DNA from: Plazaster borealis
Taxonomy: Eukaryota > Echinodermata > Asteroidea > Forcipulatida > Labidiasteridae
Assembly (NCBI GenBank): GCA_021014325.1
Contig: CM037464.1
Span: 3,007,127-3,071,126 of the forward strand
Reading direction: 5' to 3'
Length of the DNA: 64,000 nucleotides
In this document: positions 11,141-21,810 of the stretch, one piece after another
How positions within the stretch are numbered: position 1 is the stretch's first letter
Layout of the letters: every line of letters begins with the position of its first letter
The notes under the pieces: model-generated
What the model saw: only the letters and a program-made list of their open reading frames with translations
What the model was told of the DNA's origin: nothing
Databases searched by the model: none
Translations under genes and position numbers: made by a program

Positions 11141-12399
11141 ATGCAACTTTTTACCTCTTATATCAAGTAATTGTCTGTTGTTTAAAAGACGAATTTCCTT
11201 GGAGACATTCATTTTCTCGTGAAGACAAACAGAGCATTTATAGGTTGAAACTTTGAGAAGTTTACATCACTGGTTCTGCTTTTAGAACCATCACAATTGT
11301 ATGCTTGTTTACATTTAAAAGCAACTTGTTGAATACTTTTGAAGTCAGAATAGAAGCAATGATTACCGTCTCTTGAAGATATAATTGTTATCATCTTAAG
11401 GCGGAAGGAAGTTACTTCTTAAGAGATTCAATCCCAGATGAGGTCGACATCCTCTCGCTAAGAGGGGAATCACCTCTTGTTCCTTTGTCTGACCCTTCCT
11501 CTCCTGGCTGTCTATTCAGTGTTAATGTATCGGACCAAACAGTTCTATCTAAAAAAAAAACTTTTGGAGGCTGTTACAAGAAGATTAAAAAAAGGAAGTA
11601 CTTTTGAAAAACAGCTTTTCGACAACTTGTGATCCTTGGGTGAACATCTTGGCTATACATGTTTTTTTTGTTTTTTTCATGGTGAAGAGGGAAAGGCAAG
11701 GTAGAATTTGAATCTTAAACAGGTTGAGCATTTTTGGAATTGCTGAGGGAATGAGTATTATTATAATTCCATTTAGATAATTTAATTCAGTCTTCAAATT
11801 TTCCCTGAATCTTTTTCAAGCCAGTCTCTACTAGCCTTGGCTGGTTGGCTTAAAATAAGAATAAGATGAATACAGATACAGGAAATTGTTACATCTAACT
11901 TGTCCACGATTAATCTTCATTCGTACAGAAGTGTTTGTATTCAAATTCAGAGTACAGCGGGGAGGGTAAGCATTCCTTCAAAAGCCCAACCAACCTTCAA
12001 TTTCAAAGTATAAGGTTTTGAGGCTTCACAATTTGTACAATGACTCAAATTCCATTCTGGTGTCTTTACATTTGTTTGTATCTCCTATCTGTGGTTGATT
12101 TGATGCTCATTTCATTTACATTTACTGATCATTCAGAGAAATCTATTCAACTCAACCACGACGACCAGCCCTTCTCAGAATGACAGTACATTGACCTTTA
12201 CTATATTAACCTTACTGACTTGGTGTTACTTCAGGTCAAACAATTCAACATCAAACAATCGATGCATCCTGCTTCTGTCTTTTCACCCAGTTCCTAATCA
12301 ATAACAACATTGGGTCAGTAGTAAAAGCAAGACACATTATCAATAAAATTGACATTTTAATATATTGAAAATTGCTGTCTGGAAGTCTTCTTAGTGAAT
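11141..12399. other. Non-coding, no feature recognised
   Basis: AT-rich sequence without recognised repeats or exons. Short minus-strand frames at 11209 and 11585 have no recognisable content. Confidence 0.45.
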
Positions 12400-12948
12400 G
12401 TTTATGAACAGTGTACCCCCTAGCCCGGGAGAAACATCAGCTATCAACAACAAGACCATGCTTGAAAAAAGTCCATATTGAAGGGTCTGTATACGTTTGG
12501 TAACGACTCTGAAAATTAATGGCAATAAAAACTTACTTGGTAAGAAAGAAGTACAGCAGCTTTGGATGGTATAATGCATTTTGAGAAACCTTTCACTTCG
12601 AAGTACTGCGGTTATGGAAAAAGATATCACTTTTTATCCCCCAAAATTTGAATCTGAGAAGCGTTACTGCAGTAACGTTTCTCAGATAGTGTATTCAAAT
12701 TGCAGATTATTCTTCCTGCGTGGACAAACCGCTCCAGATTTTCGGCAATATCGCAAAAACGCTACCACCCTTTGAAATGAAATTTTCACAGGTTAGTTTT
12801 ATGGTATCTACAACTATATAGGATTGAAACAAACAGTGGGTTCCAATTACCAAACGTATATAATGCCTTCAAGAACAGTGTACCCCCTAGCTCGGGAGAA
12901 AAATCAACTGTCAACAACAAGACCATGCTGGAAAAAGTCTCTATTAAG
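12400..12948 (+). mobile_element. Family B palindromic MITE (12478-12872) with flanking 78-bp direct repeats
   Basis: The element runs from TTGAAGGGTCTGTATACG to AACGTATATAATGCCTTCAA. A 32-bp near-palindrome at its centre starts CTGAGAAGCG and ends CGTTTCTCAG, about 12655-12686. The sequences just outside (12400-12477 and about 12872-12948) are near-identical direct repeats starting GAACAGTGTACCCCCTAGC. Confidence 0.8.
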
Positions 12949-13459
12949 AAAATAGTGAATGGTTGTCATCCTTCAACAAATCTCGTTTTAGAATTTTTTT
13001 CCCCCTAAATAAGCACACAAAGGTCTGTTTGGAATACTGGTACATTCCTGGTGTAGATTTCCAACCATTTTCGGTCTGAACTTCATAAACCGTAAAGTAA
13101 GGGTTGGGTAGATTCCATTAAAACAAACTTGTGAACAAAATGACAGAAGCCCCTATTTTAATCACAGCCTCCTGCAGTTGATCTTTAGCATAGCATGTCA
13201 GTCAAAATCCCAACGATTGTGTCATTGTGTGAAGTACCAAGAGACAAGAACCTTCCCTTCTGTTGGTCTCCCTGGTGGTAAGTCCCGGAAGTGACTCATC
13301 AATCGGAATCCACAGGAGTCCACTACCAGAACAAAGGAGAACCATAAATAGACAGCCAGACAATCAAGTGTCAATTACCCAATAAAGATTATGTGGTGTA
13401 CCTGTGAATGACAAACTGTAATCAATCAAAGAACTTGCTATTCATCACCCAAAGACAAT

Positions 13460-13765
13460 AAAGTAAAGTCTGTCCTGAGCCAATGGGGCTCACCAGGCCG
13501 GTGTTTATACCCGGTTTCCTTGGCATTAAACTACTGAGAATATTTATATTCCCTGTGAACAAGCTTCCAGTCCATCGAGATTACGCCCCAGCTCTCGCCT
13601 GTACACATTTTGTACACCTGGGTGAAGAGAATCAATATTGATTAAGTGTCTTGCTTTTAAGGACACAAGTGTCACGACCGGGACTTGAACCCACACTCTG
13701 CTGTCGATCAGAAACACAAAAGCTTGAGTCCGGTGCTCTTGTCCGCTCGGCACGCAGGTCAGGAC
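13460..13765 (-). mobile_element. tRNA-derived SINE
   Basis: On the minus strand, the segment 13676-13757 carries a B-box-like GGGTTCAAGTC (13682-13692) and an A-box-like region over AGAGCACCGGACTC, with tRNA-like spacing. The body continues with GTCCTTAAAAGCAAGACAC and ACCTGGTGAG-like words. It is not a functional tRNA because the arms do not close. Confidence 0.55.
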
Positions 13766-13884
13766 TGTAGGTCTTGATTATTGAAGACATGGTTTTGTGA
13801 TATTTAAAAAGGTGATATTTAATCTCTAGCTTGCTTATTATCAGTGTGTTGTTTTCAATTCTATTCAATTCAATTCATAGACCT

Positions 13885-14077
13885 GGGGCCAATTTAAAGC
13901 TGGTTAGCAGAGAAAATTCCGCTAAGCAAATTTCTTTGCTAAGCAAGAAATGAGTGGGGTGCCAGTCACAGCAATGGTAACTGTACGGTATTTTGGCTGG
14001 TAACCTATTTTTCCTAAGCAATAGTTTTCTGTACTTAGCACGTTTTTGTGCTAAAATGCTTTATGAAATTTGGCCCT
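13885..14077 (+). repeat. Family D repeat, copy 1
   Basis: Runs from GGGGCCAATTTAAAGCTGG to TTTATGAAATTTGGCCC. The interior shows the family words GCTAAGCAAG, GGTATTTTGGCTGGTAACCT and repeated TTAGCA. The ends are inverted repeats. Confidence 0.75.
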
Positions 14078-15938
14078 GGTCATGGAAAATGGAATGAGAC
14101 TGGAATGACGCAGTCCCTTGAATTCATATACACAGTCGATGACATTCCTTCATAACCTAAATGGAGATGGTTTCTTTAATTTGTTTGAAATGTCACAGAC
14201 CATTACAAAGCTTTCATGATTTATTTTGTTGATTTTGAAATTAGATCCCTAGACTAGTTCAGGAAATAAACGTTAGCATTCCTTTTAGAGCAGGCGTGGG
14301 GAAGCTCATTCATTTTGACAGGGTAATTTATTACTTTGCATTGGATTGATGGAAAGGAATAGCATTGCCTTGTGAAGTTTTATGGTCTTATTTGGCCTTG
14401 GTGACCAGTGGTTCTGGTCCTTCTCATTTTGTTTATTTGTATATTAATGCCTGTGTTCCAATCCTGCAGTTTCTCAAAATATGAATAGGGCCTATATGAA
14501 ATCAATATTGTTTGGGGTAAAGATCAACTAATAGTTTAAATTGATAGCTATGTTTGGAGTTCACAATTTGATTGTTTTTTTTTAGTTTCAGCTTCTTTAT
14601 TTGAAATTAAGTTTGACTTTTCTGGGTGAGACTGTAGCGTTTAATTTTGAAGTGGCACAAGTGAACAATTACACATGTAACCAACAGTTTTTGTTTAATA
14701 TTTGTTTGTTTTTGTTTTTGTTTGTTTGTCTTTTGTGCTACGCTTGCTTGTTTAACCATCGTATATAAGGAAGTATAATTGAGTATTATACACGAGAGGT
14801 AAGGAAATAACTCAGAATGTAAGGTTTAAACTACAAGAAATGTGTGTCCCATGTGAACTGACCGCTCAGTGTGCGAAACGGCTGCGCAACACGTACATGA
14901 CAGCATATGGTATCAACCAGTATTCGTTATCCGTCGTTGCAGTTACAGATGGTGGAAATATGAGGGTACAACTCAAAATGGCACTTCCATGATTTAGCAT
15001 TTTCAGATAGGGTCTTCCTCTGCTTCTCATTTGTAAAGGATGAAGGTTTCTTTTCTTTGATTTAGTACTTTCAGATATCTCTGCTTCTCATTTTGTAAAG
15101 AAGAAGGTTTCTTTTTCTTTTATTTTCAGGGTTTTAAATTTTGTCAGCCCATTTTTGTTGTGTACTATGATTTTTGCTTAGAATGATGTTTGAGTTTTGA
15201 AGTTTTGTTATTTGTGTGTGAGTGTAGTTATCTAAAGAAAGCTAACAAACCATTCAAAAGGTATATTGACTTAGTACTTGGTTATTCAAATCCATAACCA
15301 GTTCTAGTGCGTCTACCATTTCAACCATGGGGGGGGGGGGGAATTCCTTTGTATACATTTTGACTCCCAAAATGGGGTAGTAGAGTATAGGCACGTGTAA
15401 GTGCGCTGTTCATTGTGCAATGGGTCAATAATGAACAATCTGTCAATATTGGGATTACCATATCAACAGGGTTAAATATGACACCCCTTACATTGCATGT
15501 GAAAATATATTACACCCTTGAAGAGTTTGTGGAGTCAAGATTTAAGATCCTTATATCCTTGGGAGCGTCCATGTGACAGCTTCCCTGTGTAAAAGTTGCT
15601 GACAGTTCAAGGCAAGGTAACATTTTTGTTCCGGTCTTCCCATCCTTCAGCCTCTGTGGAACGTCTTGGTGGTGTTGAACATTATACCAATCAACAATAA
15701 ACTCCAAACCCAATCCTTGACATTTTTTGTCTCAATTGCAGTTTCTTGATGATGGTTATAAACACGGTGACATTGGTGTAAATTCTTTGTGACATTTTAC
15801 ATTCAGGAAAATATTTGCGGGGAGGGGAACCATAGATAATATCTCATAACTGTCTCAGGATGCAGCTTGGTAACTGGTCGATTTATTACATGCAGAAATT
15901 CATTCCTTGGCTGCTAGTGGATTACATTTGAGACCCAG
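14078..15938. other. Non-coding, no gene recognised
   Basis: AT-rich sequence with TTTG-rich microsatellite at 14697-14731, a G-run at 15330-15341 and a partial duplication of TTTCAGATA...CTCTGCTTCTCATTT at about 15002 and 15071. Minus-strand frames near 15510 have no domain. Confidence 0.45.
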
Positions 15939-16251
15939 TAAGGCCAAAAAAACCAAAAACATGTTTAGCGTCCTGCCTTTTTGAAAAAGGAAGGAGGAGG
16001 GCCTTTTTTTTTTTTTTTTTTAAAGGACGCCTGACACATTTTTCGAGATAGCCGGTCGGGCTATTTTTCAAGGTGGTTGCCAGCTTTTTTCGGTGTGCTA
16101 AAGTTTTAAAAATTTACTTTTTTTGTCAGGGATCGTTAAAAATGTATCATTTTTTTCAAAAACAAACAAACAAACAAACAAACAAACAAACAGGCAGCCT
16201 CTTAAAAGGAAGCGGCGGGGACGCTAAACAAGAATTTTTTTATTTTGCCTC
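15939..16251. mobile_element. Family E element, copy 2
   Basis: The left end is TAAGGCC, with ACATGTTTAGCGTCCTGCC at 15960-15978. The right end is GGGGACGCTAAACAAG...TTTTGCC. Inside is a perfect AAAC microsatellite (16158-16192). The terminal bases are more decayed than in copies 1 and 3. Confidence 0.75.
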
Positions 16252-16357
16252 ATATGTTTACACTTTGGATGACCTTTCTTAAGAGCTGTGAGCTGATTTC
16301 CTGTCAGACACTTGCTGTGTGTATTTTTACCAAGAGATTGTTCACTTTTATTTTAAA

Positions 16358-16483
16358 GCCGTGTAGGAATTGGCAGCTACGGCTACAGCTAGATCGCTGC
16401 CTCATCATGCGTTGAAGTATAGGATGCCGTTAGCAACTCCTTTAGCAACAGCCGTAGCCATAGCTAATAATTTGGATATGGCC
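16358..16483 (+). mobile_element. Family C hairpin MITE, copy 3
   Basis: GCCGTGTAGGAATTGGCAGC to TAGCTAATAATTTGGATATG then GCC. It shares GCTACGGCTACAGCTAGATC, CATCATGCGTTGAAGTATAG and TTTAGCAACAGCCGTAGCC with other copies. Confidence 0.88.
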
Positions 16484-16554
16484 TACCTCTAATCAACAAT
16501 TCTCGATAACCTACAGCTGTAGCCAATTTCATCCAATGGTAGGCCTGATACTTC

Positions 16555-16712
16555 ATGGAGGCAATGGAGGTTGCCCCTGGTCATTGCCTTGGTAGCCCTT
16601 GAAGTTGAAATGCTCCAATAGAAATTTACAATTTCCTCATAGAGGTGCCCTTTACGCAGGAGAAAAATGTCTTGGTGCCCTTACTATTTAAAAAAGGAAG
16701 CATCAGACCTGT
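16555..16712 (+). repeat. Family P repeat, copy 1
   Basis: Contains CATTGCCTTGGTAGCCCTTG, TTTCCTCATAGAGGTGCCC and CTTGGTGCCCTTACTATTT, ending with AAGCATCAGACCTG. The same blocks occur at 36825-36962, and in reverse at 33138-33225 and 59918-60086. Confidence 0.7.
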
Positions 16713-16777
16713 AGTGGCTTACTAAACCAAAACAAAATTGTTTTACTTTAGAAGGAGCAAAACATCAGTCAAAGAGG

Positions 16778-17151
16778 TTTAAAGGCACTGTACACGTTTA
16801 GTAATTACTCCAAATATATATCAACATAAAAACTGACATGGTAATGAGCAACGGAGAGCTGTTGATAGTATAAAACATTGTAGGAAACGACTCCCTCTGA
16901 AGTATTGTAGTTTTTGAGAAAGAGGTAATTTCTCACTATAATAATAAAAACTTCTTGCAAGAAGTTTTTATTCCTATCTGAAAGCACACAAATTTGTACA
17001 ACAAGGGTGTTTTTTCTTTCATCATTTTCTTGCAACTTCGATGACCAATTGAGCCCAAATTTTCACAGGCGTGTTATTTTATGCATATGTTGGGATACAC
17101 CAAGTGAGAACACTGGTCTTTGACAATTACAAACGTGTTCAGTGCCTTTAA
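16778..17151 (+). mobile_element. Family A palindromic MITE, copy 1
   Basis: Begins TTTAAAGGCACTGTACACG and ends CAGTGCCTTTAA-like (17141-17151), so the ends are inverted repeats. A perfect 30-bp palindrome centred on CTTCTTGCAAGAAG lies at 16943-16972. The 76-codon minus-strand frame across it recurs in each copy and is a by-product. Confidence 0.92.
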
Positions 17152-17780
17152 CAATGCGAGAGAACCCGGCCTGGATTCTAAGAGTAATGTGATATGTTTT
17201 TGTTGAATGAAACTAAAACTCGTCCTATCCAGTGTATGCAATGTTTAACCCATCATATTACTCTTGATTGTAATGACAGGTGATAAAGTGGTAGTATTGT
17301 TAAAGTTGATTGAACTATGGTGTTTATTATTATTGTTATGAGCAGTATAGTGCCAGGTTCTCTTGGATGACTTCCAAGATGTGACAGAGAACTGAAGGGT
17401 GAATGAACACAGTTTGCAGTATTCAAGGGAACCCATTCCTTGTCTCTGTTTGGCAAGACTTTGAGAGAGAGTGAGAGACTGTAAACCAAAATATCATCTT
17501 ACGTCTCATTCAGCGGTCTAGACATTGTTGGGTTCTTCCTCTCCAGTGTTTGCTGAATATTTTGTTGGTCATTTTAAATATTCTGAAGAGGGATGCCATC
17601 GTTTCTGTGTGCCGACCAAAGATGCGCTGGGTGGACATTATCTGAGAATGGTCAGGTTGTGATACCACTGAACTCAAAGCAGTAGCACTGGAAAGATGGG
17701 CTGTGGTGGGAGCGGTACCAGTGATTCCAGCGGGGTACAATTTGAAGAGGAGACCACAGGTGTCTACCAGAGGGTGACTA
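17152..17780. other. Non-coding, no gene recognised
   Basis: Contains short frames on the minus strand (17245-17740) without recognised domains. Composition is less AT-rich around 17580-17760, so an old mobile-element coding remnant is possible but not supported. Confidence 0.4.
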
Positions 17781-17962
17781 CTCTATATTCTGACACCCCT
17801 ATATTCCGACACCCCTATGTTCCGACACCCCTATGTTCCGACAACCCCCTCGTGATTTACTTGCTAGGGTTAGGGTTAGGGTAAGGGTTAGGGTTAGGGT
17901 TAGGGATAGGGTTAGGAATAGGAAAATACACCTGGGGTGTCGGAACATAGGTGTGTGTGAAC
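17781..17962. repeat. Interstitial TTAGGG array inside an inverted repeat
   Basis: About nine telomere-type units (GGGTTAGGGTTAGGG, with AAGGG and ATAGGG variants) lie at 17865-17922. To the left are four tandem copies of a 16-17 bp unit CCTATGTTCCGACACC. To the right is the complement GGGGTGTCGGAACATAGG (17934-17951). Frames over this region are artefacts of the repeats. Confidence 0.85.
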
Positions 17963-19437
17963 ATAACCCTACCAGAGAGAGAATACCAGATACAGAATCA
18001 GTCAATGATTTCTTTTACATTCACTTATCAAATTAATCGACGGATTTTGAAGGGGAAAACAAGATGATTGATATATTAATCTCCTGCCTCCGTTCCCATT
18101 AAAATGTCACCAATAATATGTTACATTTATCCTCTTTATCCAGTCTGACATCTGAAATGAAGAGAGTGAAACTATGATGATGATTCAACCATCTTACCAA
18201 CCAACCTACATTATCCTTTCTACAATTCTAAAAATATATTATCCTCTATTGTGGTTTGTTTGAAGGGACTGTGGAAGAGTTTAATCTTTTTGGGCAGGTT
18301 GTCAAGATCAAGTAACGGTGATCCAATCAGTATTTTCTTATTGCCCAATATTGCTAAAAAGCTTTCTCTATAATACACGCACTGACTAAATATTGACATG
18401 TAGCCTACAGATGCATGTTTAAGTACAATCTGTAGGCCTACCCCAAACAAAGACAGGTTAAAAAGTGCATGAAATGTGTTTCCCTTTGTCCCCCCTTGAG
18501 AAAAACAACTCAATTTTGTCATTGTTTGCGGACTTTGTGGTTTTCCACTAGCTTAAAGAGGCTCCATACTTTCCTAAACCACAGACATACCACAGATTAG
18601 GGGCTAGTGGCCATTTCAGGGGCAAGTGTTTACAATCTGTCTTTTAAGGCATATAAGGGTTTGTTAAAAAAGGAGATTTGACTGAATTATTTCCATTTGA
18701 TCAGTAACTGTGAAGGAGAAGTTTGAGGGAGTTGTCTTATTTGAGTTGCCGTCTGTCAAATTGGTTTTGAGATACATTTGTCCTTCCGGACTGACAGAAG
18801 ACTATTGGTCACATCTTCAGCCCCTTTCAAAACGGATAAGTGTTATTTTCAAAAGGTGTTTTTGAAATCTAAACCTTCTTAATTGAGTTGTGGTTCTTCT
18901 TTCCTAGAAATAAAATGAAAGCATCTGCAACAACTTCAAAACATCTGTTCTGTTTAAAAGGAGTGGAATTTGAAAACACGAACCCGTTTTAATTCACAAG
19001 TCTTGAAGAGGTTTTTTTTTAATCTTCCAAAGAAGTGTAAATCGACCTTTTAAAAGGATTGTCACATTTCATGATACACACAATGGAGACATATCGTTGT
19101 ATTCTGTTGTGTATTTTTACATTCATTGAGGGTTTGATGTTGTTATTTTCCTCAAACGTAGACACATTCATTTAATTTAACAGATGTTGTTTTTTTCTGG
19201 TGCCACAAAAAGTAATATTAAAGGCACATTTCAATTTCCCCCAAATCAGCAAATTTGTCTGTCCCTTGTCTGTAGAAGTCAATAAAAATAAGTGTGTGGT
19301 CTACATGTGCAGTGATATAAGCCGATAATAAATCAGTAATTTCCTTCCTGTATTTGCAAGTTTACTTGTCTGGTGCTGTCATACTTGGCTGAATAGGAAC
19401 TATTTAAACAGTAGTGGACATTTACAAGGTTAAAGGA
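17963..19437. other. Non-coding, no feature recognised
   Basis: AT-rich stretch. The 100-codon minus-strand frame at 18220-18522 has no recognisable domain. No repeated element was matched elsewhere in the window. Confidence 0.4.
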
Positions 19438-19508
19438 GTTGAATTGAATTGAATTGAATTGAATTGAATTGAATTGAATTGAATTGAAAAGAATTGAAAA
19501 GAATTGAG
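19438..19508. repeat. GAATT pentanucleotide microsatellite
   Basis: About nine perfect GAATT units are followed by GAATTGAAAA variants, leading into ATTGAGATTGTTTATTAATA, which may be the 3' tail of an old retroposon. Confidence 0.9.
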
Positions 19509-19917
19509 ATTGTTTATTAATAAAAATGTCATCGCAGCCTGAGGCTGAATTAAGACAATTTTTACAGATACAAATTATGTATACAGCAATAAAAAAAATT
19601 AAATTTACATTAAAATTACAAAGAAAAGATAAAAATTTGTATCTTATATGCATCAGCACAAACCATGTACTGTTAAAAAATGCTTTATTCTTGTTGGACA
19701 TATGTCTTGTTGGACATATTTAACTAAATGCTTTATTCTTGTTGGACATATTTAACTTCATATGCTCAACATTATGGCAAAAATTATTTCATTTGCAAAA
19801 TACAGACATGTTGACCGTGTACTGCAACTTGGTTGTTCATTTAGCTTTGTTTATATTTTGGGTTGAACAAGGAAAGTGATCCCTTTGCTGCTGCTTCCCA
19901 GGTTGTATCGTAAACTG

Positions 19918-20275
19918 GCTATATGGCAGTCACAGGTTGAATGGCTTCTGACTGGCACCGCGAACAAAGTTATTGATGAAATAGACCGTGCAAGTCTTGC
20001 GCGTATTCGCACATTTTTGGGACCACTTTGGTCCCACGTATGATGCTTTAACGCGTGAAGGAAACAAACTCACGCGCTTTAACGGGTCCCAATGTTCGAA
20101 TACGCACGAGACTTGCACAGACTATAGGGAGACTGCCAACATTAGGGCTAGATAGCTCAGTTGGTCGAGCACTGGCACGTTAATCCGGCGGTTGCAGGTT
20201 CAAGTCCTGTTTTTGTAAATTTTACCGTGTTCAATCCAAAATTATATCAACTTTACCCACTAGTCAGTTTCCCTT
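19918..20275 (+). mobile_element. Family T tRNA-derived SINE interrupted by a K hairpin
   Basis: The order is CAGTCACAGGTTGAATGGC, TTCTGACTGGCACC, (K insert), AGACTGCCAACATTAGGGC, then the tRNA-like GGGCTAGATAGCTCAGTTGG (20146-20165) and GGTTCAAGTCC B box (20198-20208), and the tail CACTAGTCAGTTTCCCTTGT. The anticodon region reads CACGTTAATCC, roughly tRNA-Asn-like. The 3' acceptor arm is decayed, so this is not a tRNA gene. Confidence 0.75.
19984..20122. mobile_element. Family K hairpin MITE inserted in a SINE
   Basis: The left arm GACCGTGCAAGTCTTGCGCG and the right arm (reversed) GTCTGTGCAAGTCTCGTGCG continue complementary for about 40 bases, through GTATTCG and TTGGGACC. TA flanks both ends, fitting a mariner-like TA duplication. 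A solo right half with GGTCCCAGAAG...GCGCGAGACTTGCAGTC is at 52946-52993. Confidence 0.7.
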
Positions 20276-21189
20276 GTGGTTTATTACTTAATTATTTTTT
20301 AATAAGTTAGGGAAGTATGACATACTTTATACATTCCTTAATGTGAACAGAAATTCATATAATATTCCTAATCTCTCATGGATGATCATTACCATTTGTA
20401 ATGAAACATTCCTTTATTATTATGTGACAGATTATTTATATAGTTTGATTCAATCAAGCATTTAATTTAGAAATATTAAGCCATAGTCATGTAAAGAATG
20501 CATGCATTAAGAAGAAGAAAAAAAGTCGGGGGAAACTTTTGAAGAATCTAAACTCCCAGAGCGCCTGATATCTGACTAATTACTGGATTAGTCGTCTAGT
20601 CGTCTGAAGGTCTAGCAGTGGTCTCCCAGAGGTCTGACCAACTATTGCAACAATTGTTCACAATATCCTGTGGGGGGGTTTTAGCCGTGTGCGTGGCTGT
20701 TGGGAGCTCATATCACCAGTTAGGCGTAGCAAAAGCCGTTGGAGCGTTTCAGTTATAGGTGCCCAGACAGACTGGTATAGTTTTAACAAGAGCCCTTTGA
20801 AACCTTTGTCTAGACGTCAATCTGGATCATGGAAATGTGATGACATTACATGAATACAGCTTGATTCATCTATTTGTGAGTTGAACAGAACTAATTTCAC
20901 ATTCTGATGACTTGGCTGGTCACAATGGTGCATTTTTTGAAGTCCTTTTAAAGGTTTTTTTTGTAAGTCCCTTTACTTTTTCTCATGGCCCACTGTAAGC
21001 TCTTTTCAATCAACATTCACCAGACTGTCAAAGCCTACTATATTTCTGCCAAACAATGCATTTAAAATTATGTCTATAGTGGTTTGGTTTTCTTCCGTCT
21101 CAATGTTTACCACTACATCTTTTACCTTTTAGAAAATAAGTGAGTGAGAAATTCAAAACGTTGTTGTCAGGGAATTTTAATTCAAATAT
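20276..21189. other. Non-coding, no feature recognised
   Basis: AT-rich sequence with a GTCTAGTCGTCTGAAGG patch near 20592 and a G-run at 20671-20678. No exon or repeat family is matched. Confidence 0.4.
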
Positions 21190-21268
21190 CAAGTTAAAAA
21201 CCACAAGGGAAACTGACTGGGTAAATTTTAAATAATTTGGGGTCGAACAAAGAAAATTGACTAGATGA
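21190..21268 (-). repeat. Family T SINE tail fragment
   Basis: AACCACAAGGGAAACTGACT, GGGTAAATTTTAAATAATTT and GAACAAAGAAAATTGACTAG match the tail of the SINE copy at 40268-40470. The tRNA-like head is absent. Confidence 0.6.
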
Positions 21269-21469
21269 AAACTTTCAGTTTCAGGGTTGCTTTCTTGATC
21301 TCCTTTTTCATTTGTTTTTGTTGTCTCTGTTTTGCACAACTTTTTCTTAAATATATTTGAACAAGAGTGGTTAATTTTGAGATGATCCAACCAATTGTAC
21401 TTGATTTGAGTTGAAAATATGGAAATGATAGATAATTAGACGCCAAATTTTAAAATCAATAAAAGACGA

Positions 21470-21655
21470 AGCCAATAGACCTTTATCATGCTGCCACCAT
21501 GTTGGTCATGTTCCCTGTGTCCAATATCAATAATGAATGCTAACATTCATTGCACAAGTAAGGAACCAGACTATTTTTTCTTCCAGCCTCAGTTTGGTTT
21601 CATTGATTTGAATTGGAGACAAATCATGATGGCCACACAATAATAAAGGTCTATT
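21470..21655 (+). repeat. Family V repeat (ACCAGACTATT family)
   Basis: Contains AGACCTTTATCATGCTGCC, CATGTTCCCTGTGTCC, AGGAACCAGACTATTTTTTC and CAGCCTCAGTTTGGTTTC. The same word order is seen near 23085-23220, 31135-31225, 60830-61000 and 585-650, with parts at 30645-30700 and 61012-61055. Confidence 0.65.
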
Positions 21656-21810
21656 GGCCTTGCCTTCCCCTGTGGTCCCACCTCAGTTGTCCTACTGTTC
21701 CTTGCTCTATGAACTTACTAACCATGGATGGTCATTGGGAATGCTTCTTCTTCTTTACGAATCTTCAAGCATCAAATGGTCGTTTTCCATTTGTCCACAC
21801 AGTGTTTTGC

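Noticed and set aside
16805..17035. A recurrent 60-90 codon frame beginning MQENDERKN, found at six loci
   Set aside because: It lies within family A elements at the same place each time, is interrupted in some copies and has no start or stop conservation beyond the DNA similarity. It is a repeat by-product.
17799..18036. Frames reading LTLTLTLT or VRVRVRVR
   Set aside because: These are translations of the TTAGGG-type array.
20146..20218. Possible tRNA gene with intact A and B boxes
   Set aside because: The acceptor stem does not close, the anticodon loop is not 7 nt, and the same sequence with the same flanks occurs at 40338-40411 and 4788-4822, so it is a SINE head.
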